Positions 25,873 through 27,729 of a stretch of 27,729 bases of DNA are shown in pieces (the first letter of the stretch is position 1; the number at the start of each line of letters is the position of its first letter). This DNA comes from a virus. The stretch lies in the IMG/VR virus record IMGVR_UViG_3300031974_002747, positions 1-27,729 of that record, one strand, 5' to 3'. A program made the translations under genes and the position numbers. The notes under the pieces were generated by a model. It saw only the letters and a list, made by a program, of their open reading frames with translations, was not told the origin of the DNA and did no database searches.

Positions 25873-26561
25873 TGCAAGGCCATGTAACAGTTTGTAAGGT
25901 TTACAAGGACGGTACACAGGAGACTGTTGTTGATGAGAGCAACATGATCACTGCTGGTCTTTACTCAGCCTTTTTAGATATCCTTCACCAAGCAGGGTCG
26001 AAGTATGCTGAGGATTACCGTCCACGCTACTACCAGTTTGGAACAGGGACGAACACACTTCCTGCTAACGATACCTCCTCGATCTTCTTCAGCCTGTCTA
26101 GCCCCCTCTCATGGTCTCAGTATGGCTCAGACAGCGACATGGAGCTATACAAGAGGTATAGAGCATTCCCTGTATATAACGGCAGCGAGCTTCAATTTGA
26201 GGACCCTACATTCTCTGCTATCAGCTATTCCGGGGTTGACGAGTACTTCGCAAAGATCGGAGGAGAATACTCAACCAGAATTTACTACGATTCTTTCGAG
26301 TCTATTCTTACGCTAGATACAAATAGTGGAAACGGCCTTACTATCTCTGAGGCTGGTCTTTTCGCTAAAAACCCAAGAGGGTATGCTCAAGATTCTCCAA
26401 CCCTCATGGCTTACAAAAGTTTCACTGGAATACCCAAGACTTCAGACTTCTCTCTGATAATCAGGTGGAGTATTGGCTATGTGGGCATAAGTGATACGAT
26501 TGATACTAGATATAATGGGCAGGACTCGACCCACACAAGAAGAGTACCTAATTTGGATTAA
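25869..26561 (+). CDS. virion protein, paralogue B of a tandem family
   Basis: 230 aa. It starts QGHVTVCKVYKDGTQETVVD then ESNMITAG, nearly the same plan as paralogue C. The conserved core includes YYQFGTGTN, an LTISEAGLFAKNPRG block, PTLMAYKSFTGIPKTSDFSL and IIRWSIGY. The shared LTIxEAGLF/KNP and Phe-Ser-Leu-Val/Ile-x-Arg/Lys-Trp strands point to a common beta-sandwich fold. It has a 26-residue polar tail after the final strand that the other two lack. Translation is coupled to paralogue A by ATGA overlap. The role is not known; a connector between wedge and fibres is the natural guess. T4 gp8/gp9 occupy a comparable place, but I see no convincing sequence match. Confidence 0.75.
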   Translation: MMQGHVTVCKVYKDGTQETVVDESNMITAGLYSAFLDILHQAGSKYAEDYRPRYYQFGTGTNTLPANDTSSIFFSLSSPLSWSQYGSDSDMELYKRYRAFPVYNGSELQFEDPTFSAISYSGVDEYFAKIGGEYSTRIYYDSFESILTLDTNSGNGLTISEAGLFAKNPRGYAQDSPTLMAYKSFTGIPKTSDFSLIIRWSIGYVGISDTIDTRYNGQDSTHTRRVPNLD

Positions 26562-26574
26562 TCTATAATAAGAC
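26562..26574 (+). promoter_or_regulatory. TATAATA element in a 13-bp gap before paralogue C
   Basis: One of only two gaps in the operon. It reads TCTATAATAAGAC and runs straight into the ATG at 26575, with no Shine-Dalgarno site. TATAATA at 26564-26570 could be a -10/late-promoter element giving a near-leaderless transcript. The same heptamer lies 5 nt before the helicase start. It also occurs inside genes by chance, for example at 11288, so confidence is low. Confidence 0.3.
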
Positions 26575-27195
26575 ATGAAGCAGAAGGACCAAATCGACAT
26601 CACAGGACATTTACAGATTGTCAAGGTGTATACTGACGGTAAGGAGGAAGTAGCCTTTGACGATCACAATGTCATCACTTCTGGGATGGGGGCAGGGCTC
26701 GGCCTCTTATATGCGGGCTCTGGAGCGGCTGACATTACAAACTTCCAAGTTAGGTATTTCCAGCTTGGAGTCGAAGGGGATACGGTAATTAGTACTTATG
26801 GTCCTGACCAAGTAACCCTTGTTTCTGCTTTAGGACAGGTTAATGGAGCTTCTGATTACCAGAGCGATGCTAGGTCCACCATTCCCGTATTTGCACATGA
26901 ACTATCAGACTCGAACGGGGACCCCGCAGCAGACAGCCAAGCAGCAACAACTTGGCAGTTTGGATTCATTTCAGACAACGCAATCAAAAGAGTTGATCTA
27001 AATTCTGTTACCTATATATTGTATGTAGACCAATATAGTTGTAATGATCTTACCTTGAATGAGGTAGGATTGTTCATGAAAAACCCACAAGGGCTTGATC
27101 CTAACCGATCTACCCTTGTTGCCTATAGACCGTTTACTGACATAACAAAGACTGACGATTTCTCGCTGGTTTTCAAGTGGACTCTAAACTTCTAA
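26575..27195 (+). CDS. virion protein, paralogue C of a tandem family
   Basis: 206 aa. After a short MKQKDQIDI lead it has TGHLQIVKVYTDGKEEVAFD and DHNVITSG, then VRYFQLGVEG, DLTLNEVGLFMKNPQG, STLVAYRPFTDITKTDDFSL and VFKWTLNF. These follow paralogue B block by block and paralogue A at both ends. It is the most compact member and probably shows the minimal fold. No Shine-Dalgarno site precedes the ATG; TATAATA sits 4 nt upstream instead. The stop TAA is followed one base later by the ATG of the next gene. Probable peripheral baseplate or fibre-attachment protein. Confidence 0.75.
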   Translation: MKQKDQIDITGHLQIVKVYTDGKEEVAFDDHNVITSGMGAGLGLLYAGSGAADITNFQVRYFQLGVEGDTVISTYGPDQVTLVSALGQVNGASDYQSDARSTIPVFAHELSDSNGDPAADSQAATTWQFGFISDNAIKRVDLNSVTYILYVDQYSCNDLTLNEVGLFMKNPQGLDPNRSTLVAYRPFTDITKTDDFSLVFKWTLNF

Positions 27196-27196
27196 G

Positions 27197-27729
27197 ATGC
27201 CTTTCATTAATTCAGATCTCTATCTAACTTCTGGTACAACCAAGCTAATTAATAGCTGGGTTGATCCTGTTTATAAGTTTGATTCTAGTTCATTCTACAA
27301 CTGGGAGCAGGATAACCTGCCCATTTATGATTTGGAGGACCGCGATGATTTTCTTTGGGAACAGCACGGATATCCAACCTCCTCTGTCGTAGGAATGACC
27401 TTAACGGTATCTGACTGCAACATTGATAACAAGCGAGTCTTTGCTACAGTTCAGAATGCTGTTGATGCGCTCCCTGCCACCATAAGGTTCCCCGTCATTA
27501 TTGATGTTGCGGCAAGTGCAGATCTAGGATCCTTATATATCGAAGATAAAACTTTTGAGGGCGCTGCTGCTGGATTAGAGATTCGTAACATCGGATTTGG
27601 TAAAATACTTTGTGGAAGTTCAGTTAGCCCTTCTTCTACAATCCAAGCTGTAACAGGAAGCGGAGTATCAACATTTGCTTCGACGGATTTAAGTAACGCT
27701 ATTACTGACGCAGCAACCGCGAGTGGAGT
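27197..27729 (+). CDS. beta-helix virion protein, possible tail fibre or depolymerase (3' end outside the window)
   Basis: The ATG at 27197 follows the previous stop by one base and the frame is open to the window edge (177 codons). It starts MPFINSDLYLTSGTTKLINS. A Trp- and acid-rich part follows (FYNWEQDNLPIYDLEDRDDF, LWEQHGYPTSS) that resembles an attachment module. Then comes VFATVQNAVDALPATIRFPV, followed by IIDVAASADLGSLYIEDKTF and GLEIRNIGFGKILCG, the start of a right-handed beta-helix of the pectate lyase/tailspike type. Whether it has enzymatic activity cannot be told from this fragment. It closes the run of candidate surface-contact proteins. Confidence 0.7.
   Translation, partial: MPFINSDLYLTSGTTKLINSWVDPVYKFDSSSFYNWEQDNLPIYDLEDRDDFLWEQHGYPTSSVVGMTLTVSDCNIDNKRVFATVQNAVDALPATIRFPVIIDVAASADLGSLYIEDKTFEGAAAGLEIRNIGFGKILCGSSVSPSSTIQAVTGSGVSTFASTDLSNAITDAATASG

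Overview
The window is part of a T4-related contractile-tailed phage (myovirus) genome, either free or assembled from an uncultured source. It is almost entirely coding and moderately AT-rich. I see no tRNA, rRNA, CRISPR or insertion sequence. The evidence is a full baseplate/tail set: gp26-like chaperone, tape measure, tube initiator, gp53/LysM-like protein, hub, gp5-like spike, gp25, gp6 and a gp7/gpI-like wedge protein. A UvsW-type helicase and a gp61-like primase support the same assignment. The host cannot be named. Several genes carry Shine-Dalgarno-like GAGG/GGAG sites, so the host reads such sites.

Layout. (1) 1-1873, + strand: the 3' part of a collagen-like tail fibre gene ending in a C1q/TNF-like beta-sandwich. 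(2) 1926-3519, - strand: UvsW-type helicase followed by a 75-aa protein of unknown function. (3) 3561-5396, + strand: gp26-like chaperone with a probable programmed -1 frameshift into a gp51-like extension, then a virion protein of unknown role. (4) 5383-6354, - strand: primase. (5) 6347-7141, + strand: Cas4/AddB-like iron-sulphur nuclease. (6) 7097-7523, - strand: a 99-aa protein of unknown function and an overlapping 52-aa candidate membrane protein. (7) 7560 to the right edge, + strand: a long late operon in the order small protein, tape measure, tube initiator, gp53/LysM, hub, spike, 994-aa LamG protein, gp25, gp6, gp7/gpI-like, three related small virion proteins, and the start of a beta-helix protein. 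In region 7 nearly every stop overlaps the next start. The only real gaps are 12-13 bp, before the LamG protein and before the third paralogue.

How the genes fit together: the tube is measured by the tape measure protein, which the gp26/gp51-like chaperones probably hold during assembly. The hub and spike form the tip, and gp25/gp6/gp7-like proteins form the wedges. The fibre, LamG, paralogue and beta-helix proteins are candidates for surface binding. Helicase, primase and nuclease genes lie as short islands between structural genes, often overlapping neighbours on the opposite strand.

The most notable observations are: the T TTT TTT slippery heptamer at 4298-4304, exactly where a 64-codon -1 frame opens; a primase whose zinc-ribbon region has lost nearly all its metal ligands; a 52-aa hydrophobic gene candidate in an otherwise empty gap; a baseplate protein with a lectin-like domain; and a tandem family of three virion paralogues.
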